Shown one piece after another: positions 25,662-35,027 of a stretch of DNA of 64,000 nt. Position 1 is the first letter of the stretch; every line of letters starts with the position of its first letter. The position numbers and the translations under genes were made by a program. Under the pieces are notes generated by a model. That model worked only from the letters and a program-made list of their open reading frames with translations, made no database searches and was not told the DNA's origin. This DNA is from Tropicimonas sp. IMCC6043. Its GTDB lineage: Bacteria > Pseudomonadota > Alphaproteobacteria > Rhodobacterales > Rhodobacteraceae. Where the stretch lies: positions 186,001-250,000 of the forward strand of contig NZ_SELO01000003.1 in NCBI RefSeq assembly GCF_004146235.1. Direction: 5' to 3'.

Positions 25662-26921
25662 TCAATCGTTGTAGTATTCGTCGAGCAGCTTCTGCTCGGC
25701 TTCGGCGGCGACCGCGAGGCTGTCGGCGGCGGACATGCCTTGCAGCTGCATCCGCTCGACCGCTTCGACCATCAGCTGCCGTTGAGCGCTCTCGTCGACG
25801 AACTTGGTGGTGTGGGCATATTCGAGCCCGCGGATGAACGGCCCGAAGACCGGATCGTTCGCATTGGCCTCGGTCATCCCGACAGACGGCTTGGCCGGAA
25901 GCTCGCCCACGACGTCGAGCCAGATCTGCATCGCCTCGTCCGACGTGATATATTCCATGAACTTGACTGCGGCGTCGTATTTCTCGCCCTCGGCCTTCGT
26001 GGTGATCGCGTTCACCCAGTAGGAGGAGTAGTTGGACTCCGTCCCGTCGGGGCCGGCGGGCAGTTCCACCACGCCCCATTTCAGACCGCGAATATCGGCA
26101 AGCGCCCCGATGCGGAAGGAGCCGTCGATATGCAGCGCGGCCCGCCCCGCCTTGAAGGCCGCCTGTGGCTCGTCCATGAACCCGATCGCGGTGACCGGCG
26201 TGTCGCCCATGAAGAGGTCCGCGTAAAACTCAAGCGCGGCGATTCCGGCATCGTTGTTGTAGTTCACGGTGCGATAGTCATCGAGATAAGGCTCGCCGCC
26301 GAACTGACGGACCAGAACCTCGCGCCACCAGTGGTGGTCCTGCGCCGTCATCCCGGCCGTGAGACCGACCTGGGTGATGTTACCCGCGCCATCCCGCTTG
26401 GTCGTCGCTTCGGCGACGCTCACCAGCTCTTCCAGATTTGTCGGCGGCTCGACGCCCGCCTCGTCGAGAAGCCGCTCGTTGTAGAAGAGCGCCAGCGAGC
26501 GCACCGCGGTCGGCAGCGCCCAATACTGGTCGCCGTCCTTCATCGCCTGGACCATCGGGAAGAATTGCTCGTCGATCTCCGCGGCCGGGAAGACATCCGC
26601 CGGCAGCGGCTGGATGAGTTCGGCCTGCACGTAGTCGTTCAGCCACCCGTAAAAGAGCTGCACGACGTCCGGCCCCTCGCCCGCGGGAATCGCGGCAGCG
26701 ACCTTGGTGCGGTAATCGGCATAGGGGAAATGGGTCATCTTGACCGTGATATCCGGGTTGGCCGCCTGGAAATTCTCGATCAGCTGTTCCATCGCGGTGA
26801 CGCGCGCATCAAAGAAATACTGCCAGTATTCGATCTCGACCGCGTTCGCAGCGGACCCCACGAGCGCCGCGACGCTCGTAGCGGAAGCAAGAGCTAGCGC
26901 TCTCATTCTGCTGAGTTTCAT
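25662..26921 (-). CDS. extracellular sugar-binding protein of the ABC importer
   Basis: This 419-residue periplasmic protein of the MalE/UgpB-like family has a signal peptide ending near SAANA. The first strand is VEIEYWQYFF; GEGPDVVQLF and the C-terminal helix cluster are typical of the family. The start at 26921 follows GGGGAG. The aromatic residues WQYFF and HHWW may line a sugar pocket. It heads the operon and faces the ROK regulator gene. Confidence 0.9.
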   Translation of the reverse strand: MKLSRMRALALASATSVAALVGSAANAVEIEYWQYFFDARVTAMEQLIENFQAANPDITVKMTHFPYADYRTKVAAAIPAGEGPDVVQLFYGWLNDYVQAELIQPLPADVFPAAEIDEQFFPMVQAMKDGDQYWALPTAVRSLALFYNERLLDEAGVEPPTNLEELVSVAEATTKRDGAGNITQVGLTAGMTAQDHHWWREVLVRQFGGEPYLDDYRTVNYNNDAGIAALEFYADLFMGDTPVTAIGFMDEPQAAFKAGRAALHIDGSFRIGALADIRGLKWGVVELPAGPDGTESNYSSYWVNAITTKAEGEKYDAAVKFMEYITSDEAMQIWLDVVGELPAKPSVGMTEANANDPVFGPFIRGLEYAHTTKFVDESAQRQLMVEAVERMQLQGMSAADSLAVAAEAEQKLLDEYYND

Positions 26922-26995
26922 GATTGGTCTCCCCGGTTTTTGTCGTCGGCCTTCGCCGATCCATTTGCGGCATACCGCATCGTTCATGCGATTAA

Positions 26996-27022
26996 CTCAA
27001 CTGTATTGAGCTTTAATGTCAA
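26996..27022 (-). promoter_or_regulatory. binding-protein promoter with ROK-type operator
   Basis: On the minus strand TTGACA (complement of 27017-27022) is a perfect -35. Just downstream of it lies the palindrome CTCAA-CTGTA-TTGAG (26996-27010), flanked by TTAA on both sides, covering the -10 area. The position between the divergent importer operon and the ROK gene makes this the likely repressor site for both directions. Confidence 0.55.
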
Positions 27023-27040
27023 GTTCGCTACGTCGAAAAC

Positions 27041-28222
27041 ATGATCTCGATGACCGACATCGTCGTGGGCGCCAATGCCGAGCGCTCCCGCAACCACAAC
27101 CGGCAGGTCGTGCTCGGCCGCATCCGGGCTGCGGGCCAGATCGGACGTGCGGAGATCGCCCGTGCCTCGGGCCTGTCGATCCAGGCCGTCTCCAACATCA
27201 TCGCGAACCTTTTGGAAGACGGGCTGATCGTCGAAATGGGCCGCCGCTCCGCAGGTCGCGGACAGCCACCCGTGCAATATGCGATCCATGCCCAGGGCGG
27301 CTTTGCGCTCGGCGTCGAGATCCGGCCGGATGCCGTGTTCGCCGCTGTGCTCGACCTCTGCGGCAGCACGATCTGCGCCGAACGAACCCCCCTGCCGGCG
27401 ACGGACCGTGCAACCATCACCCGCTCTGTCGTCGGGCTGTGTGACCGGGTTCTCACCGAATCGGCGACGCCGCGGGAGCGGGTTCTGGGTGCAGGCGTCG
27501 TGATGCCCGGCCCGTTCGGCATAACCGGCATCAAGGGCAGCGGCTCCGAGCTCCTGCCCTGGGACGACACCGCGCCCGACGCCTGGTTTGCGGAGGCGCT
27601 CGGCGTGCCCGTCGTGGTCGAAAACGACGCGAACGCCGCCGCCATCGCGGAACGGATCGCCGGCGTCGCGCAGGGGCTCGATACCTATGCGTTCCTCTAT
27701 TTCGGCACCGGGCTCGGCCTCGGCTCGGTGCACAAGGGGCGCCTGATTGCCGGGGCTTTCGGAAACGCCGGCGAAATCGGCCATATCCCGGTCCCCGCTG
27801 CCGGCAGGTCGGTGCCGCTCGAGAGCCTGGTCAGCCGCTTGTCCGTCCGGCGCACGCTGCACGATGCCGGGATCGACGTATCGAGCGGCGACGAAATCAC
27901 CCGGCTCTACGAGGAGCGCAACCCGGTGCTGCTGGCCTGGCTCGAAGCCGCGATCGAGCCCCTGTCCGCCGCGGTGACGATCGTCGAGAACCTGTTCGAC
28001 CCGGAGACGGTGATCCTCGGCGGCGCGATGCCGGACGCGATCCTCGACCATCTTTTGGCCTCGGTGCGCCTGCCGACACGGTCCGTGTCGCTGCGGGCGC
28101 GCAGATCCCGGCCGCGCCTGATGCGCGGTGCTTCCGGGCGGATGACGGCCACGCTCGGCGCCGCCGCCCTCGTGCTCAACCAGGCTTTCACCCCACAGAT
28201 CGCCGCCCAGACCCAGACATAG
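27041..28222 (+). CDS. ROK-family transcriptional regulator
   Basis: In this 393-residue protein the N-terminal winged helix (AEIARASGLSIQAVSNIIANL) is followed by a ROK sugar-kinase-like domain with ENDANAAA and GTGLGLG. The ROK motif GEIGH is present near residue 243, but the usual CxCGxxGC zinc cysteines that follow it are absent. It therefore probably binds a sugar ligand without kinase activity. It is divergent from the importer operon and leads into the PIG-L gene, 8 bases downstream. A second in-frame ATG (27050) could also be the start. Confidence 0.87.
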   Translation: MISMTDIVVGANAERSRNHNRQVVLGRIRAAGQIGRAEIARASGLSIQAVSNIIANLLEDGLIVEMGRRSAGRGQPPVQYAIHAQGGFALGVEIRPDAVFAAVLDLCGSTICAERTPLPATDRATITRSVVGLCDRVLTESATPRERVLGAGVVMPGPFGITGIKGSGSELLPWDDTAPDAWFAEALGVPVVVENDANAAAIAERIAGVAQGLDTYAFLYFGTGLGLGSVHKGRLIAGAFGNAGEIGHIPVPAAGRSVPLESLVSRLSVRRTLHDAGIDVSSGDEITRLYEERNPVLLAWLEAAIEPLSAAVTIVENLFDPETVILGGAMPDAILDHLLASVRLPTRSVSLRARRSRPRLMRGASGRMTATLGAAALVLNQAFTPQIAAQTQT

Positions 28223-28230
28223 GAAACCCA

Positions 28231-30594
28231 ATGCCCACACCGGATCAGACCCGCATCGAGCTGGATCGCGCGCGCCCGCGGATCCTTGAGTTGTGGTGGG
28301 CACTCCGCCCTCTCACCTCGGTAATCCGCTTCATGCAATCGGGCGCCCATCCCGATGACGAGATGTCGGGCATGTTGGCGGCGCTGGCCTTCCGGGACGG
28401 CGTGAACCTGTCCTATGCCTGTTCGACGCGTGGCGAAGGCGGCCAGAACGACATCGGCACCGAGGCCGGGGCCGACCTGGGCGCCCTCCGGACCCGGGAA
28501 ATGGAGCGTGCCTGCGATATTCTCGGCATGCGCATGTATTGGCTTTCGGAGAACCCGGAAGATCCGATCACCGATTTCGGCTTTTCCAAGAGCGGCGTCG
28601 AAACCCTTGGCAAATGGGGGCACACCCGGACGCTGGCAAGATTCGTCGAGATCGTCCGGACGGAGCGGCCCGATATCCTCTGCCCGACCTTTCTCGACGT
28701 GCCGGGTCAGCATGGCCACCATCGCGCCATGACTCAGGCCGCGCATGAGGTCATGGCCGCCGCCGCCGATCCCGGCTTCCCGTCGAACCTGCCGCCCTGG
28801 CAGGTCCGGAAGCTCTACCTGCCGGCGAAATCCGGTGCCGGTCAGGCCTATGACGATTCCGAGCCGCCACCGCCCGCGACCCTGGTGGTCGACGGATCCG
28901 GCCACGATCCGATGAGCGGATGGGCATGGGACCGGCTCGGGCAGCAATCCCGCGCCTTCCACCGGACCCAGGGCATGGGGCGCTGGATCGGACTTGCGGG
29001 CTCGGGCGACTGGCCGCTGCACCTCGCCAAGAGCCATGTCGAGGGGCCCGACACCGCGCTGGCCTCCGGGCTTCCCGCAACCGTCGGCGACCTGGCCGGA
29101 CTGCCGGGCGCCGGCCCAATCGCGGACGCGCTGGCCACGGCGCAGGCCTCGATCGACGCGGCCATCACGGGCTTTCCCTATTATTCGGCCGTCGCGGCGG
29201 CGGCGCTGCGGGCACTCGAGGCAATCCGCAGCGCGCGCGCGGGCTGTCCGGAGGAGGCGCAGGACGAGTTCTTGCACCGCCTGGACGCCAAGGAGGTACA
29301 GCTCGGCCATGTGATCCGCCTCGCGCTCGGCGTCGAGGCGCAGGGCCGGTCCGGCGAGGCATTCCTGCTGCCGGGTCAGACCACCCCGTTCACCGTCGAG
29401 CTTGAAAAAGGCCGGGCGGATACGGTCGACCTGGACTGCGTGCTGCCGGAGGGTTGGTCCGTCTCGGACGGGATGCTGTCGATCCCGGCGGACGCCCGGC
29501 CCAGTGATCCCTATCGCAGCGCCTATGATCCCGCCGCGCCAACGGCCCCGGCACTGCGGCTGAGGATCTCGGCGGGCGGACACCGGGTGGAGACCCGGCT
29601 CCCGTTCGACATGGAGCCCATCATCCTGCCTGAGCGCGTGGTGTCGGTCTCGCCGGAGGCGGCGCTGGTCAACCTGTCCGGGACGGACCGCTCGCTCACC
29701 GTGACGTTTCGGAATCTCCGCCCGGCCGACGCATCCTTGGACATCGCGATGCCGCCGGACTGGTCCGTGGCGTTTGAGGACGGGTCGGCGCGCCTCACCC
29801 TGCCCGACGACGTGGCGACCGGGATGTATCACCTGCCGGTTCGCCTTGACGGGCGGGACGCGTCGGATCTGCGCCGGATCGAGCATGCCCATGTGGCGCC
29901 GACGGCCCGCGCCCGTCCGGCGGGCATTCGGCTGCGGGTTCTCGATGTCGCGGTGCCGGATGTGCGGGTCGGCTATATCGGCGCCGGAAACGATCGGGTC
30001 GACCATTGGCTCTCGGCGCTCGGCGCGGATGTCACGGCCATCGGCGACGAGGAGTTGCAAAGCGACAGCGCGCTGGCCGGGTTCGGAACCATCGTCATCG
30101 GCATCTTCGCCATGCGGTTCCGGCCCGGACTGGTCGAGGCGATGCCGCGCCTGCACCGCTGGGTGGAGGCCGGCGGGACATTGGTCACGCTGTATCACCG
30201 CCCCTGGGACAACTGGGACCCGGACGTCATTCCGCCGCGCCGACTCGAGATCGGCCAGCCGTCGCTTCGATGGCGTGTCACCGACGAGACGGCCGGGGTC
30301 CGTCACCTCGCCGATCACCCCGTCCTGCAAACGCCCAACCGGATCGGCCCGGAGGACTGGAAGGGATGGGTCAAGGAGCGCGGCCTCTACTTTGCCAAGA
30401 GCTGGGACGAAAGTTACGTGCCGCTCCTTGAGATGGCGGATGCCGACGAAGCGCCACATCGCGGGGCGCTGCTGGTCGCCGATATCGGCAAGGGGCGGCA
30501 TGTCCACACCTCCCTGATCCTGCATCACCAGATGGAGAACCTCGTACCCGGCGCCTTCCGCCTGATGGCGAATCTCATCGCGCCGCGGAAATGA
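28231..30594 (+). CDS. large PIG-L family deacetylase with NEW3-like and amidotransferase-like domains
   Basis: This 787-residue protein has three parts. Residues 1-250 form a PIG-L/LmbE zinc de-N-acetylase with AHPDDE near residue 40 and a GQHGHHRAM metal/catalytic stretch. The middle (about 380-590) is beta-rich and resembles NPCBM-associated NEW3 modules. The last 200 residues resemble a class I glutamine-amidotransferase-like (ThuA-type) fold without an obvious catalytic Cys. There is no clear signal peptide. PIG-L enzymes remove acetyl groups from GlcNAc-linked compounds. With the ABC importer and PfkB kinase, it suggests breakdown of an N-acetylated sugar conjugate. It starts after AGGAAA. 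Confidence 0.82.
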   Translation: MPTPDQTRIELDRARPRILELWWALRPLTSVIRFMQSGAHPDDEMSGMLAALAFRDGVNLSYACSTRGEGGQNDIGTEAGADLGALRTREMERACDILGMRMYWLSENPEDPITDFGFSKSGVETLGKWGHTRTLARFVEIVRTERPDILCPTFLDVPGQHGHHRAMTQAAHEVMAAAADPGFPSNLPPWQVRKLYLPAKSGAGQAYDDSEPPPPATLVVDGSGHDPMSGWAWDRLGQQSRAFHRTQGMGRWIGLAGSGDWPLHLAKSHVEGPDTALASGLPATVGDLAGLPGAGPIADALATAQASIDAAITGFPYYSAVAAAALRALEAIRSARAGCPEEAQDEFLHRLDAKEVQLGHVIRLALGVEAQGRSGEAFLLPGQTTPFTVELEKGRADTVDLDCVLPEGWSVSDGMLSIPADARPSDPYRSAYDPAAPTAPALRLRISAGGHRVETRLPFDMEPIILPERVVSVSPEAALVNLSGTDRSLTVTFRNLRPADASLDIAMPPDWSVAFEDGSARLTLPDDVATGMYHLPVRLDGRDASDLRRIEHAHVAPTARARPAGIRLRVLDVAVPDVRVGYIGAGNDRVDHWLSALGADVTAIGDEELQSDSALAGFGTIVIGIFAMRFRPGLVEAMPRLHRWVEAGGTLVTLYHRPWDNWDPDVIPPRRLEIGQPSLRWRVTDETAGVRHLADHPVLQTPNRIGPEDWKGWVKERGLYFAKSWDESYVPLLEMADADEAPHRGALLVADIGKGRHVHTSLILHHQMENLVPGAFRLMANLIAPRK

Positions 30595-31457
30595 CCGACA
30601 CCCCCATACGCGACAACCTGCGTGGCGGGGCGTGGCTTCTGGCGGATCTGTCCCTCAACATCTGGGCGCTGTCGATCGTGAAGTGGCTCGGCGCGGACTA
30701 CGCCTCCTCGCAGGTCGTCTTCCTGCGGGCGCTTGTCGGGCTGGTCCTGATCCTGCCGATGGCCTGGCGCCGGCGGGCGGCGTTCCGCGGCCTGCCCGAC
30801 CTCGACCTGCACCTGCTCCGCGTCGGCTTTGCGGTGGTTACCCTGACCGCGAGCTTCTTCGCGATTCCGCGTGTGCCGATGGCAACCTTTACTGCGATCG
30901 GCTTCACCCGCCCGCTCATCACCATGGTCCTGGCCGCGCTCCTGCTCGGGGAAGTGATCGGGCGCCGGCGCTGGATCGCCGCCGGCGTGGCGTTCTTCGG
31001 CATCGTGATCGCGGTGAACCCGAGTGAGGTCCCCTGGAGCTGGGGCCTGGCCGCGATGGTGGTCGTCGTGCTGTCGGGATCCGCCGCCATCATCGCGACC
31101 CGGCGGCTCCGGGATGCGCCGGTGATCGTGATGATGGCGTTCTATACGGCCGGTCTGACCGTCTTTTCGGCACCCTTCACCCTCTGGAACTGGACGCCGA
31201 TCCAGCACGGTCACCTGCTGCCGTTGATCCTGATCGGGTGTTTCGCTCAGACGGCGCAGGCCTGCTTCCTCAGGGCCCACTATCATGGCGCCGCCGGTTT
31301 CCTCTCCGTCCTGAGCTATCTCAGCCTCGTGTTCTCGGTCGGCGTCGGCTTTGTCGTGTTCGGCGAACGGCCCGGCCCGGCCTTCGCGCTCGGCGCATCG
31401 CTTGTCGTCGGCGCTGCGCTCTGGGTGACGGCGGACCCGCGCGGCGTCCGTCGATAG
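30591..31457 (+). CDS. DMT-superfamily transporter (EamA type)
   Basis: This 288-residue membrane protein has ten predicted helices in two EamA repeats. RVPMATFTAIGFTRPL ends the first half and GAAGFLSVLSYLSLVFSV lies in the second. It probably exports a metabolite or exchanges it with protons. The start overlaps the PIG-L stop (ATGA), so it belongs to the ROK-led transcript. The cargo is unknown. Confidence 0.87.
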   Translation: MTDTPIRDNLRGGAWLLADLSLNIWALSIVKWLGADYASSQVVFLRALVGLVLILPMAWRRRAAFRGLPDLDLHLLRVGFAVVTLTASFFAIPRVPMATFTAIGFTRPLITMVLAALLLGEVIGRRRWIAAGVAFFGIVIAVNPSEVPWSWGLAAMVVVVLSGSAAIIATRRLRDAPVIVMMAFYTAGLTVFSAPFTLWNWTPIQHGHLLPLILIGCFAQTAQACFLRAHYHGAAGFLSVLSYLSLVFSVGVGFVVFGERPGPAFALGASLVVGAALWVTADPRGVRR

Positions 31458-31474
31458 ATCCGCGGACCCGATGC

Positions 31475-31963
31475 TCAGGAAATCAGCAGCATCACCGCTG
31501 GCGGCAGCAGAAACCCGGACAGCGCTATGGAGACCCCCATTGGGAACTCGGCCCGCGGCCGGAGGGACCGCCACGCACTCTCGGGCGTTCCGATGACGGC
31601 CCGGAGCGACAGGACCATCGTCATACCCGCGAACATCGAGGCCGAGAATGTGAAGGCATAGATTGTGAGCGTGGCACTGGGCAAAAACAGCATCAGCGCC
31701 GAGACCGCCTTCACGTCGCCGCCGCTCCAGAGGCCGAGGGCAAACCCGGCGAGGCCAAGCACATAAACCGCGACCGCGGCGGCAAGCCGCCATCCGATTT
31801 CCGGCGCCGGCAACAGGAAAGGCGCGGTCAGGACGAAGACCGCGACCATGGAGAGCACGAGCCAGTTGGGAATCCTGAGGCGCCGCAGGTCCCCGAGAGC
31901 CATCGCCGCAAGCAAGGGGGCGACGAGAAGAAGTGGCAGGAACGCCGCGAGTTCAGGCGACAT
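31475..31963 (-). CDS. cpaA: prepilin peptidase of the Tad system (CpaA/TadV)
   Basis: This 162-residue A24-family aspartyl protease has six membrane segments. The first catalytic Asp is in GDLRRLRIPN and the second in the SGGDVKAV motif. It cleaves the leader of Flp pilin and TadE-like pseudopilins at the inner membrane. The start at 31963 overlaps the preceding LuxR gene by 11 bases. It is detached from the main tad operon, which ends upstream at a terminator. Confidence 0.87.
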   Translation of the reverse strand: MSPELAAFLPLLLVAPLLAAMALGDLRRLRIPNWLVLSMVAVFVLTAPFLLPAPEIGWRLAAAVAVYVLGLAGFALGLWSGGDVKAVSALMLFLPSATLTIYAFTFSASMFAGMTMVLSLRAVIGTPESAWRSLRPRAEFPMGVSIALSGFLLPPAVMLLIS

Positions 31964-32807
31964 AGGCGTCGCCCTCCCGCCGCAAGCCATGCCTCGGGGT
32001 TGTGCTGAGAAGCTTGTGGATCAGCTCCGGCTGCGAGGCGCTGTCCGTCTTGGCATAGATATTGCGCAGATGGGTGCGCAGGGTCGCCATGGTGATTGAC
32101 AGCTCTTCCAGAACCGCCTGATTGTTCAAACCGCGGCTCAGAAGAACGCAGACGCGGTATTCCGCGCGGCTGAGCCGGCACGGATTCTCCATCGACAGGA
32201 TCGCGCCCGAAACCGGCGACGGCGGGAGCTTCCGACGCCGCGACAGCATGGAATCCGAGAACATCCCGGGGGAACGCCCCTTCCAGCACCGCGCCAATAC
32301 CGGCCCCATGTATTCGAGATACTCCAGGAGGGTGGCCGAAACCGGCTGCGTGAAGTGCAGTTCGAGGAAGTCGCCCGAACCGTTGTCCTTCTGGAGCGGT
32401 ATCACGACCGTTTCGGCGAGCCTACGGTGCCGGAAGAGGCTGGCCAGTCGCTCACGGGTCTCGATATCCGCCAGAGTTGCACGCCAGACCGTTCCGGCCT
32501 TCGCCGTGTCGATACTCGCGCCGCAGACGCCACGGGCGAACGACACCTCGAAGGGGCCGGCGTCCTCGGACACCGGTCGACGCGATTCATGGCAGAAGAC
32601 CTTGGCGACGTCATGCGACGCGGTAAGATCGACGCGACAGATCGCGGTCACGTTGCTCCCGATCAGGTTTCCCATTCGTCGCAGGGCCTCGACAAGGGCC
32701 ACGGACCCCTGAGACGCCTGGCTCAGGACGGCCACGATTTCGAACAAGCGCGAGACGGAATTGGAGTCAAAACGGGCGGCATCCGCCCTCCGGTAGGCAA
32801 TACTCAT
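31953..32807 (-). CDS. LuxR-type regulator with an N-terminal sensor-like region
   Basis: The C-terminal 65 residues of this 284-residue protein form a LuxR/FixJ helix-turn-helix (RLSRAEYRVCVLLSRGLNNQ, then ATLRTHLRNIYAKT). The N-terminal 190 residues look like a GAF-type ligand domain, but I recognise no autoinducer-binding motif. It overlaps the prepilin peptidase gene and lies just downstream of the tad operon terminator. Control of pilus genes is the simplest inference. Confidence 0.85.
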   Translation of the reverse strand: MSIAYRRADAARFDSNSVSRLFEIVAVLSQASQGSVALVEALRRMGNLIGSNVTAICRVDLTASHDVAKVFCHESRRPVSEDAGPFEVSFARGVCGASIDTAKAGTVWRATLADIETRERLASLFRHRRLAETVVIPLQKDNGSGDFLELHFTQPVSATLLEYLEYMGPVLARCWKGRSPGMFSDSMLSRRRKLPPSPVSGAILSMENPCRLSRAEYRVCVLLSRGLNNQAVLEELSITMATLRTHLRNIYAKTDSASQPELIHKLLSTTPRHGLRREGDAYVA

Positions 32808-32848
32808 ATTATCAAATACGGATCCAAACGGACCCGCGTCCTCGAAAT

Positions 32849-32870
32849 AATGCCCCCACCGATCGGCATT
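32849..32870 (-). promoter_or_regulatory. inverted repeat upstream of the LuxR gene
   Basis: AATGCC (32849-32854) and GGCATT (32865-32870) flank 10 bases in the AT-rich leader of the LuxR gene, about 40-60 bases before its start. It may be an autoregulatory site or an RNA stem. Confidence 0.3.
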
Positions 32871-32910
32871 AATCTATCGTTAAACTATACCCGTTTGAGT
32901 TGTGTCGGTC

Positions 32911-32953
32911 AAAAAAAACCGGGGAATTCAATCTAAAAAGACCGATTCCCCGG
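32911..32953 (-). terminator. Rho-independent terminator of the tad operon
   Basis: CCGGGGAAT (32919-32927) and ATTCCCCGG (32945-32953) form a perfect 9-bp stem with a 17-nt loop. Read on the minus strand, the stem is followed directly by eight T residues (complement of A8 at 32911-32918). It lies 89 bases after the tadC stop and before the LuxR gene, so it closes the long tad transcript. Confidence 0.88.
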
Positions 32954-33041
32954 GGACTCCTGTCGGATGGAGGGGCGGGACGGTTTCCTGCCGGCAACAG
33001 TCCCGCTTCCCGTCGGCACATCTTGCCCGTTTGCGAAACGC

Positions 33042-34043
33042 CTATCCGCCGAAGCTCTGGAAATAGCGAATCATCGACGGGCCGGCCGTCACGATCATCA
33101 ACGTCGGAAGCATCAGCGCAGCGAGCACCGCGGACATCTTGACCGGCAGCTTGTTGGCCATTTCCTGAGCCTTGGTCTCGCGGTATTCGCGCATCTCTGT
33201 GGCATAGGTCGTCAGGGCCTCGGACATGCTCGTGCCGAACCGCATCGACTGCTGCACCACGGAAGAGAAGGACTGGACCGTTTCCACGCCGGTGCGCCGT
33301 GCCATCTCGGACAGCGCCTGATCGCGCGGACGGCCCGCCTGGATCACGTGCTGGGTGCTGAGGAACTCGAAGGCAAGGTCGGGAGAGACGTGGACCAGTT
33401 CATTGCCCACGCGGGTCATCGCCGCGTCAAATCCGAGCCCGGCCTCGACCGAGACCTGCAGCAGGTCGAGCGCGTTGGGGAACGCCTCGCTGATCCGGAG
33501 CTGGCGCTCCTTCTGGCGATGGTTGAGCCAGGCCGCGGGCAGGAAATACCCGATGCCGGCCAGGACACCCACCACCTGAACGGCCTTGGCCTGGCTCAGC
33601 GGCGCAAAGATCTCGGCAATGACGCCCGGAACCGGCGTTCCCGGAACCTTGGACGCAATTGTCAGCGCCGCCACGCTGAACGGAAGGAAGAGGCCGAGCC
33701 AGACGCGCGCGAGCGTGTAGTAGCGCAGCGCGTTGGGGCCGGTCAGTCCTGCCTGGAGCAGTTTCTCCTCGATCTTCTGCCGCTCCGATGCCTTGCCCGG
33801 GAGCGCCGCCTTAAAGAGTCCTTTCGGCGTCTGGACGGTGTCTCGTAGCAGGCCCCGGTCGCGCCGCGAGGCCGTTTTCAGGCCGCGCAACTCGGCCATG
33901 CGTGCCGCCGCGGGGTTTTTCTGCGTCAGTGCCGAAGTGACAGAGACGAAGAGCAGCAGGACGCCGAGCCCGAGGCCCGCCATGAGCAGCGTTTCGGCGG
34001 AAAGACCGGAGCGCAGGGACAGGGTTTCCAGAAATCGTTCCAT
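33042..34043 (-). CDS. tadC: Tad pilus inner-membrane platform protein TadC
   Basis: This 333-residue GspF/PilC-family protein has an N-terminal membrane segment (LLMAGLGLGVLLLFVSV), the cytoplasmic F domain with FPNALDLLQVSVEAGLGFD, and two C-terminal membrane helices. With TadB it forms the platform on which the CpaF ATPase assembles Flp pili. It is the last gene before the terminator; a TadD-like TPR gene, often found here, is absent. Confidence 0.92.
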   Translation of the reverse strand: MERFLETLSLRSGLSAETLLMAGLGLGVLLLFVSVTSALTQKNPAAARMAELRGLKTASRRDRGLLRDTVQTPKGLFKAALPGKASERQKIEEKLLQAGLTGPNALRYYTLARVWLGLFLPFSVAALTIASKVPGTPVPGVIAEIFAPLSQAKAVQVVGVLAGIGYFLPAAWLNHRQKERQLRISEAFPNALDLLQVSVEAGLGFDAAMTRVGNELVHVSPDLAFEFLSTQHVIQAGRPRDQALSEMARRTGVETVQSFSSVVQQSMRFGTSMSEALTTYATEMREYRETKAQEMANKLPVKMSAVLAALMLPTLMIVTAGPSMIRYFQSFGG

Positions 34044-34052
34044 GGGACCACC

Positions 34053-35024
34053 TCAGACGCGGAAGTTGACGAGTTTGTGGAGCACGACGATGTTTGCCAC
34101 CATCATGAACACCACCAGGATCGCGAGCTTGACGAAGGTAGGATCGTCGCTCAGGTCGGTGTAGTAGCCGGGCGCGTTGAGCGACATCATCCCGACGATG
34201 ATCAGCGGAATGATCGACAGCAGCACACCAGACAGGCGCCCCTCGGACGAGATCGCCTTGATCCGGTTGCGCAGTGAGATCCGGCTCCGCACGACCTTGG
34301 CCAGGACCAGGACGATCCGTGCGAGGTCACCCCCGGTCCCGTGCTGGATCGCGATGCTCGCGGCCAGGTACTGCGCATCCTCTGTGCCAACGCGATCGGC
34401 AAAATCCTGCACCGCATCAGGAAGTTCGTCGCCGAAGTTGATCTGATCGAAGATCAGGCCGAACTCGGTGCCGATCGGATCGGGCATCTGGTCGGCCACG
34501 GTGCCGATCGAGACGTTGAGCGGATGGCCGATCTTGAGCGCACGCGCCATCAGCTCCAGCGCATCGGGCAGTTGCGCGGTGAGCATCTTGCTGCGCTTGT
34601 CACGCCGGGCCTTCACCGTGAGCACCGGCAGGACGAGGCCGAGCGTCAGGGCGATCGGCAGCGCCTGCCAGAGCGGGAGGAGAACCGCGGAAACGGCGGC
34701 GATCGCGACGACCCCGAGCGCGGAATATGTCAGGAAGCTCTGCGGCGAGATGGTCATGCCCGCCTGGGACAGCATCTTGGGCAGATTGCCGAGAAGCGGC
34801 AGGCGCCCGACGAGACCGCCCTTCGTATCGGGCCGCAGCAGGGCCAGGATTTCGTCCTCCGACGCGCCCGCTCGGATCATGCGCAGGCGGCGGTTGCGCG
34901 CCGAGGCAGACGCCTCGCCGCGGCCGATCAACTGGCCGAGACCGGTGATCAGGAGGAAGATGCCGACGAACATGCCGGCCAGCAGCATGTGGTCGAGGAA
35001 CTCGGATGCAGGAAGGGAAGTCAT
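34053..35024 (-). CDS. tadB: Tad pilus inner-membrane platform protein TadB
   Basis: This 323-residue protein is of the GspF family. It has a first membrane helix near residues 13-33, then a polar region with [18 protein letters not shown], and two C-terminal helices. It lies 9 bases before tadC and 3 bases after the CpaF gene, so the three platform and motor genes are tightly linked. Confidence 0.92.
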   Translation of the reverse strand: MTSLPASEFLDHMLLAGMFVGIFLLITGLGQLIGRGEASASARNRRLRMIRAGASEDEILALLRPDTKGGLVGRLPLLGNLPKMLSQAGMTISPQSFLTYSALGVVAIAAVSAVLLPLWQALPIALTLGLVLPVLTVKARRDKRSKMLTAQLPDALELMARALKIGHPLNVSIGTVADQMPDPIGTEFGLIFDQINFGDELPDAVQDFADRVGTEDAQYLAASIAIQHGTGGDLARIVLVLAKVVRSRISLRNRIKAISSEGRLSGVLLSIIPLIIVGMMSLNAPGYYTDLSDDPTFVKLAILVVFMMVANIVVLHKLVNFRV

Positions 35025-35027
35025 GGC

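Noticed and set aside
27907-30528. An 873-codon open frame on the minus strand
   Set aside because: It is antisense to the ROK and PIG-L genes, which have clear motifs; its composition is not protein-like.
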